Assembly: GCA_902609685.1 (NCBI GenBank)
Contig: CACLSR010000002.1
Location: 124,001-188,000, forward strand
Source: an uncultured Pelagibacteraceae bacterium
GTDB lineage: Bacteria; Pseudomonadota; Alphaproteobacteria; Pelagibacterales; Pelagibacteraceae
DNA: 64,000 bases
Reading direction: 5' to 3'
Below the pieces are notes generated by a model. It saw only the letters and a list, made by a program, of their open reading frames with translations. It was not told the DNA's origin and did not search any database. Below are positions 48,213-57,354 of the stretch, in pieces (the stretch's first letter is position 1; every line of letters starts with the position of its first letter). Both the position numbers and the translations under genes were made by a program.

Positions 48213-49097
48213 ATGACTTTAATAAAAGGTATTTATGCAGCTTCAATGTCAGTTCTAAACCATGATTTAAGCTTAAATATTGAAAAAACCATATCACATG
48301 CAGAAAATTTAATTGATCAAGGTTGTCATGGCACAGCAATATTTGGAAGCACTGGCCAAGCGCAATTAATTCCCATCGTTGAAAAGATTAAATTACTTAA
48401 TCATCTTTCAGAAAGTAAACACAAAGAAAAACATTTAATTGGGACAGGTTTAAATTCTTTGAATGAAACAATTAATTTGATGAAAATTTCAGTTTCTCTA
48501 AACTTTAAAAAATTTTTAATTATGCCACCAGCTTATTATAAATATCAAGATAAGGATGTAGTAAACTTTTACACAAAAATTATTGATGCAATACCGGAGT
48601 CTAAAATTATTCTTTATAATTTTGAAAAATTGTGTGGATATAAATTTAGTATTGAATGTGTGGAAAAATTGGTTCAAAAATTTCCTGATCAAATTGTAGG
48701 CGTTAAAGATAGTTCATACAATTTATTTGAAGAGTTAAAGTTGGAAAATTTTTCAGTTATGCCAGGTTCAGAGTCAAAATTACTTAAAGGATTAGAAAAT
48801 GGTTGTTCAGGTATTATCACTGCAACTTGCAACGCTACATCTCAATTAGCTAGAAAAGTTTACGATGATTTTAAAGAAAAGAAAGATCATTCCTTAAACC
48901 AAAAATTAGTTAAAGTCAGAAATACTTTTGAAAAATATAATTTAATTTCAGCTCTTCATACTTTGTTTTCAAAAGAGAACAAAATTTATGGAAATCTTTT
49001 GCCACCTTTAAGTCTACTTAGCGAGGCTGATGAGAGAAATCTTTTGCAGAGTTTAAAAGATTTAAATTTTGAAACAAAATCACAATTGGCAGCTTGA
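48213..49097 (+). CDS. DapA/NAL-family aldolase, not clearly DapA
   Basis: A 294-residue (beta/alpha)8 Schiff-base aldolase. Lys165 (GVKDSS) and Tyr135 (ILYNF) are the catalytic pair. The GTTGE phosphate/carboxylate loop of dihydrodipicolinate synthase reads GSTGQ here (residues 45-49), which argues against a simple DapA assignment. Other family members act on 4-hydroxy-2-oxo acids or sialic acid. It is 1 base upstream of a cyclopropane-fatty-acid synthase, which gives no obvious pathway link. Confidence 0.8.
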   Translation: MTLIKGIYAASMSVLNHDLSLNIEKTISHAENLIDQGCHGTAIFGSTGQAQLIPIVEKIKLLNHLSESKHKEKHLIGTGLNSLNETINLMKISVSLNFKKFLIMPPAYYKYQDKDVVNFYTKIIDAIPESKIILYNFEKLCGYKFSIECVEKLVQKFPDQIVGVKDSSYNLFEELKLENFSVMPGSESKLLKGLENGCSGIITATCNATSQLARKVYDDFKEKKDHSLNQKLVKVRNTFEKYNLISALHTLFSKENKIYGNLLPPLSLLSEADERNLLQSLKDLNFETKSQLAA

Positions 49098-49098
49098 A

Positions 49099-50286
49099 AT
49101 GTATTTAGCGAGATTTCTTAATAAAGTATTTAAAAAAGGAGGGTTTATCCTAACGGATGCTGACTCCAAGAATTATATTATCGGTCAGCCAACTGACGAT
49201 CCTATTAAATTAAAAATTCTAAATAAGAAACTTCATTATAAATTACTATTCCATCCAGATCTTTACTTTGGGGAGGCATACACGAATGGAGATATAGTTA
49301 TTGAAAATGGATCTCTGACAGATTTTTTAGATTTAGCATTGATGAATATTGGAAGAAAAGAGTTAAACATTTTTAGTTATCTTTTAAATAAACTTAGAGG
49401 GTCATACAGATATCTTACCAATTTCAACTTTATCAAAAAATCTAAAATGAATGTTTCACATCATTATGATATCAAAGACGATCTATATGATCTGTTTTTA
49501 GATCCTAAAAGACAATATTCGTGTGCTTATTTTAAAAATGAAAATGATAGTCTTGAAACTGCACAGAATAATAAGATTCAACATATAATTAAAAAATTAA
49601 ATATTCAACCCGACCAAAAAGTTTTAGATATAGGATGTGGCTGGGGATCGTTAGCAATTGATATTGCTAAAAATGCTAAGTGTGAAGTTACAGGAATAAC
49701 CCTATCAGAAAATCAACTAAACTATTGTAATCAAAAAGCAAAAGAAATGAATTTACAAAATCAAGTAAAATTTAAACTGATGGATTATAGAGAGTTGGAT
49801 GAGAAATTTGATAGAATAGTGAGTGTTGGCATGTTTGAACATGTTGGAAGGAAATTTTATAAAAAGTTTTTTAAACAAATTGAAAAATTATTGAAAGATG
49901 ATGGTGTCTCGTTAATTCACACTATTGGGTCTGTTAACCCACCAAGAGATCCTCATCCTTGGATTACAAAATATATTTTTCCTGGTGGTTATACACCAAG
50001 CTTAAGTGAAGTAACGAATCCTATTGAAAAAGCTGGCTTAATTGTAACCGACATTGAAGTTTTAAGACTTCATTATGCTTATACTTTAAGACACTGGAAA
50101 GAAAACTGTTTAAAAAATAAAGATAAAATAATGCAAATGTTCGATGAAAAATTTTTTAGAATGTGGGAGTTTTATCTCGCTGGCTGTGAAATGGCATTTA
50201 AGTGGGGTGATCAAGTTGTTTATCAATTTCAACTCACTAAAAATTATAGATCAACCCCTGTGACTAGAGACTATATTTATCAATAA
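49099..50286 (+). CDS. cfa: Cyclopropane-fatty-acyl-phospholipid synthase family methyltransferase
   Basis: About 395 residues. The N-terminal lipid-binding part (~1-120, with GEAYTNGDIVIENGSLTDFL by pattern) precedes the SAM-dependent domain: SHHYDIKDDLYDLFLD, QYSCAYF, VLDIGCGWGSLA, MFEHVGRKFY. It methylenates unsaturated phospholipid acyl chains using SAM. The ATG one base after the preceding stop is chosen; an upstream TTG (49069) lies inside that gene. A strict cfa or a related fatty-acid methyltransferase cannot be told apart by eye. Confidence 0.92.
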   Translation: MYLARFLNKVFKKGGFILTDADSKNYIIGQPTDDPIKLKILNKKLHYKLLFHPDLYFGEAYTNGDIVIENGSLTDFLDLALMNIGRKELNIFSYLLNKLRGSYRYLTNFNFIKKSKMNVSHHYDIKDDLYDLFLDPKRQYSCAYFKNENDSLETAQNNKIQHIIKKLNIQPDQKVLDIGCGWGSLAIDIAKNAKCEVTGITLSENQLNYCNQKAKEMNLQNQVKFKLMDYRELDEKFDRIVSVGMFEHVGRKFYKKFFKQIEKLLKDDGVSLIHTIGSVNPPRDPHPWITKYIFPGGYTPSLSEVTNPIEKAGLIVTDIEVLRLHYAYTLRHWKENCLKNKDKIMQMFDEKFFRMWEFYLAGCEMAFKWGDQVVYQFQLTKNYRSTPVTRDYIYQ

Positions 50287-50315
50287 ATTATTGATAGAAT
50301 CGTTTCTTCTCAGAA

Positions 50316-51512
50316 ATGAAAAAAAAACAAAAAAAATCAAAAAAAAAGGGAAAAGTATTAAAAAAAGCCAAGTCCTATAAGTTTCAAAGAAAAGGTAAAA
50401 AAACTAAAAGGGTTGTTAAAAGATTTAAAAAAAAAAGAGTTATCAAAAAAAGGAAAAAGAAGGTTAAAAAATTAAAAAAAACTAATCATTTAAAACAAAT
50501 TAAAAAAACTCAAAACGAAAGTATAGTTTTAAAATTAGTTAAATTACAGCTATCCCTAAAACCTCAATTCAATTTTAAATTTAATTTTAGTTTAGAAAAA
50601 CATATTCAAGGTTTCTTTGACAAAATTTCAGAGACAATTTCAAGTTATAAAGTTTTAAAACGTGATGAAAAAAGAAGAATTAAGATAGAAAAAATTGAAA
50701 GAGAGAGGATAGAAAAAATTGAGTTGGCTAAACAAAAAGAGGAAGAACAAGCTCTCAGAGTTAAACTAAAAGAACAAACACTTAAAGAAGAAGCTAGATT
50801 AGAAAAACAACGAGTAAAAGATATAAAATTATTCCTAAGAAAAGAGCAAGCACTTTTGAGAATTGAGCAAGCTGAAAAACAAAAACAGTTTTTAAAACAA
50901 TTAAGACTAGATAAACAAATTGAAAAATTTAGAATTAGAGAAGTCAAGGAACTAGAAAAACTTGAGAAAATTTCTTTAAAAGAAAAAAGAGAAGACTATG
51001 CAGGTTTACAAGAAAGAATTGATAAACTTAAGGAAAAATATCGATTACTTCGAGATCAAAAAATTAAAGAAAGGGTTGAAGCATTAGGGGTCAAACTTCA
51101 AGGTGATGAAGATAGAGAAACCTTATTAGAAAAAGAAAAAGAATATACTTTAGCAAGACAAAAAATTGAATTTGCATTAGAAAGTTTTTACAGAAGTGCA
51201 AGTAGCCTTGTATTTCAGTTAAATAAAAGACATATCACCCGCGACATGTCTATTTTTCGTTGTATAGACAGAAGATTTGAAACAGGTGAAGTTTTTATTA
51301 AATGGGATGAGTCACAAGATGATGACTGGTTATTATTAATTTATATTAAAAATAATTCTCCAGATGAAGGAATTGTTATTGAAGATAAAACTAATCCTGA
51401 AAAAAATCTTTCACATGAGTTTAGAAATGTAGATATCTTTAAAGCCTCAGATACAATGGTAGACTCTTTAACGCAACTCATTGCAAGGAAAAGAGCCAAA
51501 AATAATAATTAA
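50316..51512 (+). CDS. Lys-rich coiled-coil protein of unknown function
   Basis: A 398-residue protein I do not recognise. Residues 1-60 are 60% Lys/Arg (36 of 60), with histone-H1-like KK/RK runs and no signal peptide. Residues ~90-280 are a charged Glu/Lys/Arg/Leu heptad region, almost certainly a long coiled coil. A globular C-terminal part (~285-390) has mixed hydrophobic/acidic content (ECF-less, FIKWDESQDDDWLLLIYIKN). The tail suggests nucleic-acid or membrane-phosphate binding, the coil oligomerisation. Followed after 30 bases by a small membrane protein, possibly a partner. Confidence 0.7.
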   Translation: MKKKQKKSKKKGKVLKKAKSYKFQRKGKKTKRVVKRFKKKRVIKKRKKKVKKLKKTNHLKQIKKTQNESIVLKLVKLQLSLKPQFNFKFNFSLEKHIQGFFDKISETISSYKVLKRDEKRRIKIEKIERERIEKIELAKQKEEEQALRVKLKEQTLKEEARLEKQRVKDIKLFLRKEQALLRIEQAEKQKQFLKQLRLDKQIEKFRIREVKELEKLEKISLKEKREDYAGLQERIDKLKEKYRLLRDQKIKERVEALGVKLQGDEDRETLLEKEKEYTLARQKIEFALESFYRSASSLVFQLNKRHITRDMSIFRCIDRRFETGEVFIKWDESQDDDWLLLIYIKNNSPDEGIVIEDKTNPEKNLSHEFRNVDIFKASDTMVDSLTQLIARKRAKNNN

Positions 51513-51542
51513 ACATTTATATTAAATTAGGTATTATCTGTA

Positions 51543-51836
51543 ATGATTTTAGGATCTGCCTTTTTAATAATTTTATATTTAATTTTCAGATACATTATTG
51601 CGTGGATCACATATTTTAATAACTTAGATCCAAGACTCGGTGATAGTACATGGAGGTTTACGTATGATTATCCAGTAGTCGGTGAGAGAGATATCTCTGA
51701 TTTAGATGATAAGGACTTTGTTAGATTAAGAAGAAAAAAGAATAAAATTATTTTATTAATGTACTCAATAGTCTTAGTGATGTTTGTATCTTCTATGTCT
51801 CTATTAAGTAAATTTTTATTATTTTTTACAAGTTAG
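51543..51836 (+). CDS. Small two-helix membrane protein, unknown
   Basis: A 97-residue protein with a hydrophobic segment at each end (~2-20 and ~68-95) and a 45-residue hydrophilic middle part carrying YPVVGERDISDLDD and RLRRKKNK. The basic stretch before the second segment favours a cytoplasmic loop. No family recognised. It follows the Lys-rich coiled-coil gene and overlaps the convergent DCC gene by 11 bases. Confidence 0.65.
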   Translation: MILGSAFLIILYLIFRYIIAWITYFNNLDPRLGDSTWRFTYDYPVVGERDISDLDDKDFVRLRRKKNKIILLMYSIVLVMFVSSMSLLSKFLLFFTS

Positions 51837-52182
51837 ATTTTTTAAGTTGCTTTTTATTTTTCAAGTAAAGAAAAAAAGCTACTATTTCATATACAATTGT
51901 AAATATATTAAAGATGATTGGTAATTTAAAAAATTTATAAAGAAATTTATATTTTGGCATTTTTTTCCATAATAATAAAAAAGCTTCTGCACCTCCAATA
52001 ACTTTTTCACCATCTTTGACATGCAGTCTTCTCAAAAGTTGTTTACTATCTTTAGAGGTTTCTTGTTCAGCTAATTCATTATCTGTAATATCAACCCAAT
52101 CAATTTCCTCTATTTCTTCCTTCTTATAGAGATCAATTTCTGCCTTACAAATTTTACAAGAATTATTAAAATAAACTTTCAT
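51826..52182 (-). CDS. DCC (DUF393) family thiol-disulfide-like protein
   Basis: A 118-residue protein. The N-terminal YFNNSCKICKAEIDLY holds the CxxC (Cys9, Cys12); EIDWVDIT and GGAEAFLLLW follow, and a C-terminal hydrophobic segment (~88-108) may associate with the membrane. DUF393/DCC proteins have a thioredoxin-like fold, with the CxxC proposed as redox active. No operon partner. Divergent from tldD. Confidence 0.85.
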   Translation of the reverse strand: MKVYFNNSCKICKAEIDLYKKEEIEEIDWVDITDNELAEQETSKDSKQLLRRLHVKDGEKVIGGAEAFLLLWKKMPKYKFLYKFFKLPIIFNIFTIVYEIVAFFLYLKNKKQLKKSNL

Positions 52183-52204
52183 AATTAGATGTTTTATTAC
52201 TAAT

Positions 52205-52232
52205 TTGTCCCATATATGTACATGCGTAAAAT
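52205..52232 (+). promoter_or_regulatory. Probable promoter of the tldD-tldE operon
   Basis: TTGTCC (52205-52210), a 16-base spacer and TAAAAT (52227-52232) lie in the divergent gap between the DCC gene and tldD. The start site would be near 52239, leaving a ~29-base leader. A moderate match only. Confidence 0.4.
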
Positions 52233-52267
52233 ACTCTAGTTGAAAAATCTTTGAAACAATCTATTTA

Positions 52268-53689
52268 ATGTCTTCTATGAGTAATTTCTTTGAAAAATCT
52301 GACCTATCAAGAAGTGAGGCTGAAAATATTATTTCGGATACTCTTCAAAAATGTGATGATGGTGAGTTGTACTTAGAAAATTCTAAATCTGAGTCAATTT
52401 TACTAGATGATAATAAGATAAAAAACTCTAGTTATAATTCAGATTTAGGATTTGGGTTTAGAGCTATCTCCGATGAAGTAGTTGCTTATTCTCACTCTAA
52501 CGAAATTTCAAAAAACTCCTTAAAGCAATCTTCAGAAAATTTAAAATCGACACTTAAATCTGTCAAAGGCACCTATAATCATGAAATTCCTAAATCTAAT
52601 AAGAAATATTATGAAAACATCAACCCTATTGAACAAAAATCTCTTAATGAAAAAATTAAAATACTTAATGAAGTAAATAATTATTTGCGTTCAAAAGATG
52701 ACAACATTAAACAAGTTACTGCTAATTTTTTGGGAGAACAAAAATCGGTTGAAATAATTAGATCTGGTGGAGAAACTTTGACTGATGTTCGTCCTTTAAT
52801 AAGATTTAATGTATCCGTTATGCTTGAGAAAAATGGGAGAAAAGAGACGGGTGTGTATGGTGTTGGGGGAAGACAATCTTATGACTCTTATTTAAAAGAT
52901 GATAACTGGAAAAGCGTTTGTGATGAGGCTTTGAGAATAGCTTCGGTAAATTTAGAGAGTAAACCTGCACCAGCTGGTGAAATGAAAGTTGTGCTAGGAC
53001 CTGGTTGGCCGGCAATATTAATTCATGAGGCTGTTGGTCATGGTTTAGAAGGAGATTTTAACAGAAAAAAAACCTCAGCTTTTCATAATTTAATGGGCCA
53101 AAAAGTTGCAAGTGAGGGAGTTACAATTGTTGATGATGGTACTATTGATAACAGAAGAGGTAGTCTTACGATTGATGATGAGGGAACCCCGACAGAAAAA
53201 ACTGTTTTAATTGAGAATGGGATTTTAAAAAATTTTATGCAAGATCGTCTAAACGCTCGTTTAATGAAAACCAAATCTACTGGTAGTGGAAGAAGAGAAA
53301 ACTATAGACATATTGTTCTTCCAAGAATGAGAAATACGATGATGCTGAGTGGTAACCAGACTCAAGACGAGATGATTAAAGCTGTTGACAAAGGTATTTT
53401 TGCTGTGAGTTTTGGTGGCGGACAGGTTGATATTACCTCTGGAAAATTTGTATTCAATTGTACTGAAGCTTATGAGATTGTTAATGGTAAAATTGGATCT
53501 CCAATTAAAGGCGCGACACTTATTGGAGATGGCCCTTCAATTTTAAAAGAAGTTTCTATGGTTGGGAATGACATGATGATGGATCCTGGTATTGGAACAT
53601 GTGGAAAAGCTGGCCAAGGTGTTCCCGTAGGCGTTGCTCAACCATCTATACTAATTAATAAGATGACTGTTGGTGGCACAAAACTTTAA
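52268..53689 (+). CDS. tldD: Metalloprotease TldD
   Basis: A 473-residue catalytic subunit of the TldD/TldE heterodimer. The zinc motif HEAVGH sits in ILIHEAVGHGLEGD, followed by the DDEGTP and NFMQDRLNAR-type segments and GGGQVDI near the C-terminus. The complex degrades unfolded peptides and matures modified peptides such as microcin B17. The partner gene follows directly (no gap). No peptide-toxin cluster is visible in the window. Confidence 0.94.
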   Translation: MSSMSNFFEKSDLSRSEAENIISDTLQKCDDGELYLENSKSESILLDDNKIKNSSYNSDLGFGFRAISDEVVAYSHSNEISKNSLKQSSENLKSTLKSVKGTYNHEIPKSNKKYYENINPIEQKSLNEKIKILNEVNNYLRSKDDNIKQVTANFLGEQKSVEIIRSGGETLTDVRPLIRFNVSVMLEKNGRKETGVYGVGGRQSYDSYLKDDNWKSVCDEALRIASVNLESKPAPAGEMKVVLGPGWPAILIHEAVGHGLEGDFNRKKTSAFHNLMGQKVASEGVTIVDDGTIDNRRGSLTIDDEGTPTEKTVLIENGILKNFMQDRLNARLMKTKSTGSGRRENYRHIVLPRMRNTMMLSGNQTQDEMIKAVDKGIFAVSFGGGQVDITSGKFVFNCTEAYEIVNGKIGSPIKGATLIGDGPSILKEVSMVGNDMMMDPGIGTCGKAGQGVPVGVAQPSILINKMTVGGTKL

Positions 53690-55006
53690 ATGGTCAAAGA
53701 TCAAGAATTTTTAGAAAAAAAAGCATCATATTGTCTGGGTTTAGCTAAGAAATTAGGCGCAACCGAGTCCAGTGTGATTGTTAATAACTCTGTATCTGAA
53801 ACTGTTAATTTTAGAAATAAAAAACTAGACGAGTCTAATAGATCAGATGATCTTGGAATAAGCATTACCACTTACATTGGAAAAAAAAAGTCATCAATAT
53901 CTTCCTCTAATTTACTTGATGATAACCTAAATATTTTGATTGAAAAATGTGTTGAGACAACAAAAAATACTCCTGAAGATGAATTTAATTCATTACCAGA
54001 TAAAGATTTATTGGCCAAAGAGGTTAAGGATTTGAATCTTTATGACGATACTCATATAGAAAATGATCAAAAAATAGATTATTTAAAAAAGTTAGAGTCT
54101 GCTGCTTCCAATGATAAAAAGATTGTTAATACAGAATCTAGTTTTACTCAAAATAAATCAAATTTTATTTTAGCCAATAGTGGAGGTTTTTGTGCTGGCT
54201 ACAAAACATCTTCATTTACAGCTTCGAGCGTTACAGTTGCAAAAGATGAAAAAAGTATGGAGAGAGATTATGAATATTCTAGTAAATGTTTTCTGAAAGA
54301 CTTGGATGACGCAAGAGAATTAGGTAAACAAGCTGCTGATCAAACAATTAGAAAATTAAGCCCCAAAAAAATAGGTAGTGAAAAAATTGCTATAATTTTT
54401 GACAAAAGAATAGCTAAAGGAATGTTAAGTACCTTTGCAAGTGCGATTTCATCATCAGCGATATCAAGAGGAACCTCTTTTTTAAAAGATAAAGTAAACC
54501 AAAAAATATTTTCTGATACAATTAATGTGCTAGATAAACCAGATATACTTAAAGGTTTAGGCTCAAGAAATTTTGATAGCGAGGGGGTTAAAACTGATAC
54601 TCTTAAATTAGTAGACCAAGGAATTTTAAAACATTATTTGATTGATACTTACAATGGAAAAAAATTAAACCTTAAATCAAATGGAAGATGTGGAGGGACA
54701 AGCAATCTTTATTTTGAAAATGGAAATATTAGTTTTAAAGATTTATTGAATTCAAAATCAAAAAGTCTCTATATTACAGAAACTATAGGACACGGAAGCA
54801 ATATTGTAACTGGTGATTATTCTGTAGGTGCAACAGGTTTTTTAGTGGAAAACGGAGAGTTTAAGTATCCTATAAATGAAATTACTATTGCAGGTAATTT
54901 TAAAGACATGTTTAAGAATATTACTCTCGCAAATGATTTAGAGTTTAAATATTCAACCAATTCACCAACCATGATGATTGAGGGAATGGTTGTTGCTGGT
55001 AAATGA
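53690..55006 (+). CDS. pmbA: TldE/PmbA, regulatory subunit of the TldD/E protease
   Basis: A 438-residue paralogue of TldD that lacks the HExxxH motif and forms the non-catalytic half of the heterodimer. Family segments: AKKLGATESSVIV, RGTSFLKDKVNQKIF, KHYLIDTYNGKKL and GYSVGATGFLVENGE-like (TGDYSVGATGFLVE). It directly follows tldD and overlaps the oxidoreductase gene by 4 bases, so three genes form one operon. Confidence 0.93.
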   Translation: MVKDQEFLEKKASYCLGLAKKLGATESSVIVNNSVSETVNFRNKKLDESNRSDDLGISITTYIGKKKSSISSSNLLDDNLNILIEKCVETTKNTPEDEFNSLPDKDLLAKEVKDLNLYDDTHIENDQKIDYLKKLESAASNDKKIVNTESSFTQNKSNFILANSGGFCAGYKTSSFTASSVTVAKDEKSMERDYEYSSKCFLKDLDDARELGKQAADQTIRKLSPKKIGSEKIAIIFDKRIAKGMLSTFASAISSSAISRGTSFLKDKVNQKIFSDTINVLDKPDILKGLGSRNFDSEGVKTDTLKLVDQGILKHYLIDTYNGKKLNLKSNGRCGGTSNLYFENGNISFKDLLNSKSKSLYITETIGHGSNIVTGDYSVGATGFLVENGEFKYPINEITIAGNFKDMFKNITLANDLEFKYSTNSPTMMIEGMVVAGK

Positions 55007-55974
55007 GTGAATTTTGCGTAATCGGCTCAGGTATTTCTGGAGCTACAATTGCGAATCTTCTTAATAAAAAAAATTCAGTAATCCTATTTGATAAAGCGAG
55101 AGGTCCAGGAGGACGTGCATCTTTCAAAAGAATGAAAGGTAATATAGGCTTTGATCATGGCACTCAATACTTTTCGCCAAAAACCCCAGAATTTAAAAAA
55201 TTTACCAAAGATTTAATTAAAAAAAGAATTCTAAAGGTTTGGGGTGGTAAACACATTTTTCTTAACTCCAAAAAAAAAGAAAATAAAAAACATCTGAAAA
55301 TTATAGGTAAAAATGGAAATAATGATATTAGCAAGTACTTATTAAAAAAAATCAATTGTAACTATCAAAGTGAATTAAAAAAAATTCATTATAAAAATAA
55401 ACTTTGGCACTTATCATTTACTGATGGAAAATTGAGATCTTTTAAAAGTATTATTTTGACCTGTCCTTTTCCACAATTAAAAAAACTCTCTAAAAGATTC
55501 ATAAATAATTCTTTTTTAAAAAAATCAATTAAAATGGATGCAAATATAACTACTATGATTGCTATAAAAAAAAACAAGAAATCAAATAGTAGCTATCTTT
55601 TTGAAGATCCAATTCTTGGTTGGGCTGGTAATGAAAATTCAAAAAAAAGATTTAAATCAAAATATGATTTATGGACCCTTCAAAGTACATTTAAGTGGGC
55701 AAATAAAAAAATTAATCAAAATAAAAATAATAAGAAAGAGAATTCAAAAATTATGATTGATAAGTTCTTTCAACTTTCAAATATTAAAAAAACGAAAATA
55801 AACTTCTCTCTTAATCATGGTTGGAAATATTCTTCCAATTCAAAACCTTTCAAAATTAAAAGTTATTGGGATCCAAAGAAAAAAATAGGTGTCTGTGGTG
55901 ATTGGTTTGTAGGACCAAGACTAGAGTCGGGATGGATGAGTGCACAGGACTTATTTAAGAAAATTTCAAGATAA
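55003..55974 (+). CDS. FAD/NAD(P)-dependent amine-oxidase-like oxidoreductase
   Basis: A 323-residue flavoprotein with the N-terminal GSGISGATIANLL (~5-17), then FDKARGPGGRAS, the FDHGTQYF signature and the C-terminal ICGDWFVGPRLESGWMSA-type FAD closing motif. These match the renalase-like or NAD(P)/FAD-dependent family often annotated as amine oxidase-like. Substrate not known. Overlaps tldE by 4 bases, likely co-translated. Convergent with the next gene, 1 base apart. Confidence 0.85.
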   Translation: MSEFCVIGSGISGATIANLLNKKNSVILFDKARGPGGRASFKRMKGNIGFDHGTQYFSPKTPEFKKFTKDLIKKRILKVWGGKHIFLNSKKKENKKHLKIIGKNGNNDISKYLLKKINCNYQSELKKIHYKNKLWHLSFTDGKLRSFKSIILTCPFPQLKKLSKRFINNSFLKKSIKMDANITTMIAIKKNKKSNSSYLFEDPILGWAGNENSKKRFKSKYDLWTLQSTFKWANKKINQNKNNKKENSKIMIDKFFQLSNIKKTKINFSLNHGWKYSSNSKPFKIKSYWDPKKKIGVCGDWFVGPRLESGWMSAQDLFKKISR

Positions 55975-55975
55975 A

Positions 55976-56656
55976 TTATTCAAAGCTTTTTAATCTGTAC
56001 TCCCAATTACCCATCCTGGAATAAGTCACTTTTAAAATTCTTAAATTTTCTTGATCGTACCAAATATTAAAGTCTAATCGTTTATCTTTAGGAATATTCA
56101 TATCTTTAGATTTAAGTGTAAAATGATCAGCATCATAAATTTTTCCATAAAGATCAATTTTTTCTTTTCCTATAAAAGTAACAACCTGTTCTTTAATACT
56201 TCCAGATATTGGGCTTATTTGAGATCCTGCTTGTAAGATTTTATGATTCCACCAATTTCCAATAACGTTATTAGTTGTTGCTTCGCCGTTGAATGAGGAG
56301 CCCTTGATATCATATTTTTTACTTTTTTTATTTAATTCTAAATTTACAAATTTTTCTTTATCATTTTGAAGAGTTTTAGAGATAAAAGATATCAGCTGAT
56401 CTTTGATATATTTTTCTTCACCATATGACTCCACTTGAAAAATTGTAGCTCCTAATAGATCAACAGAAAATTTAAATTGATTTGTAATAATAGTTTCTTC
56501 ACCATTTCTCTCAAAAAAATAATAATTGTATCCAATTAATTCACCATTTCTAAATATCTCCATTTCAATTTTGTTATATTTATTGTAGTGACCCATATGT
56601 GCCATGGAAATAACTGGAAAAATTACAATAAACAAAATGGCTATAAATTTTTTCAT
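55976..56656 (-). CDS. Secreted protein, DUF6134-like
   Basis: A 226-residue protein with a signal peptide (~1-19, VISMAHMGH). The mature part is beta-rich (EMEIFRNGELIGYNYYFFERNGEET, QYFKFSVDLLGATIFQVESYGEE-like, NVIGNWWNHKIL, DADHFTLKS, FNIWYDQENLRILKVTYSRMGNWEY by pattern). Similar proteins are DUF6134/DUF3108-like periplasmic beta-sheet proteins. The role is unknown. Single gene, divergent from YczE-like by 50 bases. Confidence 0.7.
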   Translation of the reverse strand: MKKFIAILFIVIFPVISMAHMGHYNKYNKIEMEIFRNGELIGYNYYFFERNGEETIITNQFKFSVDLLGATIFQVESYGEEKYIKDQLISFISKTLQNDKEKFVNLELNKKSKKYDIKGSSFNGEATTNNVIGNWWNHKILQAGSQISPISGSIKEQVVTFIGKEKIDLYGKIYDADHFTLKSKDMNIPKDKRLDFNIWYDQENLRILKVTYSRMGNWEYRLKSFE

Positions 56657-56706
56657 TTGGCAATTACATTAGTGGACTTTATCTATAATAGAAATAACTT
56701 ATTAAG

Positions 56707-57354
56707 ATGTTTTTAAAAATAAAGAAAATACCAAAAGTTAATTGGAGTTCTGACAAGCCATATAATTTTAAACCAAAATTTTCTACTTTCTTTTTTTTAT
56801 GTTTTGGTCTGACGTTGTTTGGTCTTGGTGAAGGGTTATTGATTGTTTCCTTTACAGGCGCTTCTCCGTGGAGTGTTTTAGCTCAAGGTATTTCCTTAAA
56901 TGTTAACTTAAGTATTGGAACAATTACTCTTTTAATAAGTATTGCTGTTTTAATTTTTTGGATACCTCTGGGCCAAAAACCAGGAATGGGCACAATATTT
57001 AATGCCTTAATTATAGCCTTTATGATTGATCTTTGTATTAAGTTTGTACCAACCCCATCTAATTATCTTAATCAATTAATTTTAGCAGTAATTTCTGTAA
57101 TGATGGTTGGAATAGGTGGGGGCATTTATTTAGTTTCTAATCTTGGTGCAGGACCAAGAGATGGATTAATGATTGGTTTACAAAAAGTAACTAACTTACC
57201 AGTGGCAGCCGTTAGAGCTTTTTTAGAAATTTCTGTTGTAAGTATTGGTTGGTATTTAGGTGGAACAGTAGGGGTTGGAACTCTTTTATTCGCTTTTGGT
57301 ATTGGACCTTGCGTTGCTCTAGGTTTATTTTTAGTTGATAAAATTTTTGATTAG
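56707..57354 (+). CDS. YczE/YyaS-like membrane protein
   Basis: A 215-residue protein with about five hydrophobic segments. Family features: GLGEGLLIVSFTGASPWSVLAQGIS, IGTITLLISI, KPGMGTIFNALIIAFMIDL and SNLGAGPRDGLMIGL, matching the YczE/YitT-like integral membrane family. The function is not established (the Bacillus relative YczE affects lipopeptide production indirectly). Overlaps convergent typA by 4 bases. Confidence 0.8.
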   Translation: MFLKIKKIPKVNWSSDKPYNFKPKFSTFFFLCFGLTLFGLGEGLLIVSFTGASPWSVLAQGISLNVNLSIGTITLLISIAVLIFWIPLGQKPGMGTIFNALIIAFMIDLCIKFVPTPSNYLNQLILAVISVMMVGIGGGIYLVSNLGAGPRDGLMIGLQKVTNLPVAAVRAFLEISVVSIGWYLGGTVGVGTLLFAFGIGPCVALGLFLVDKIFD

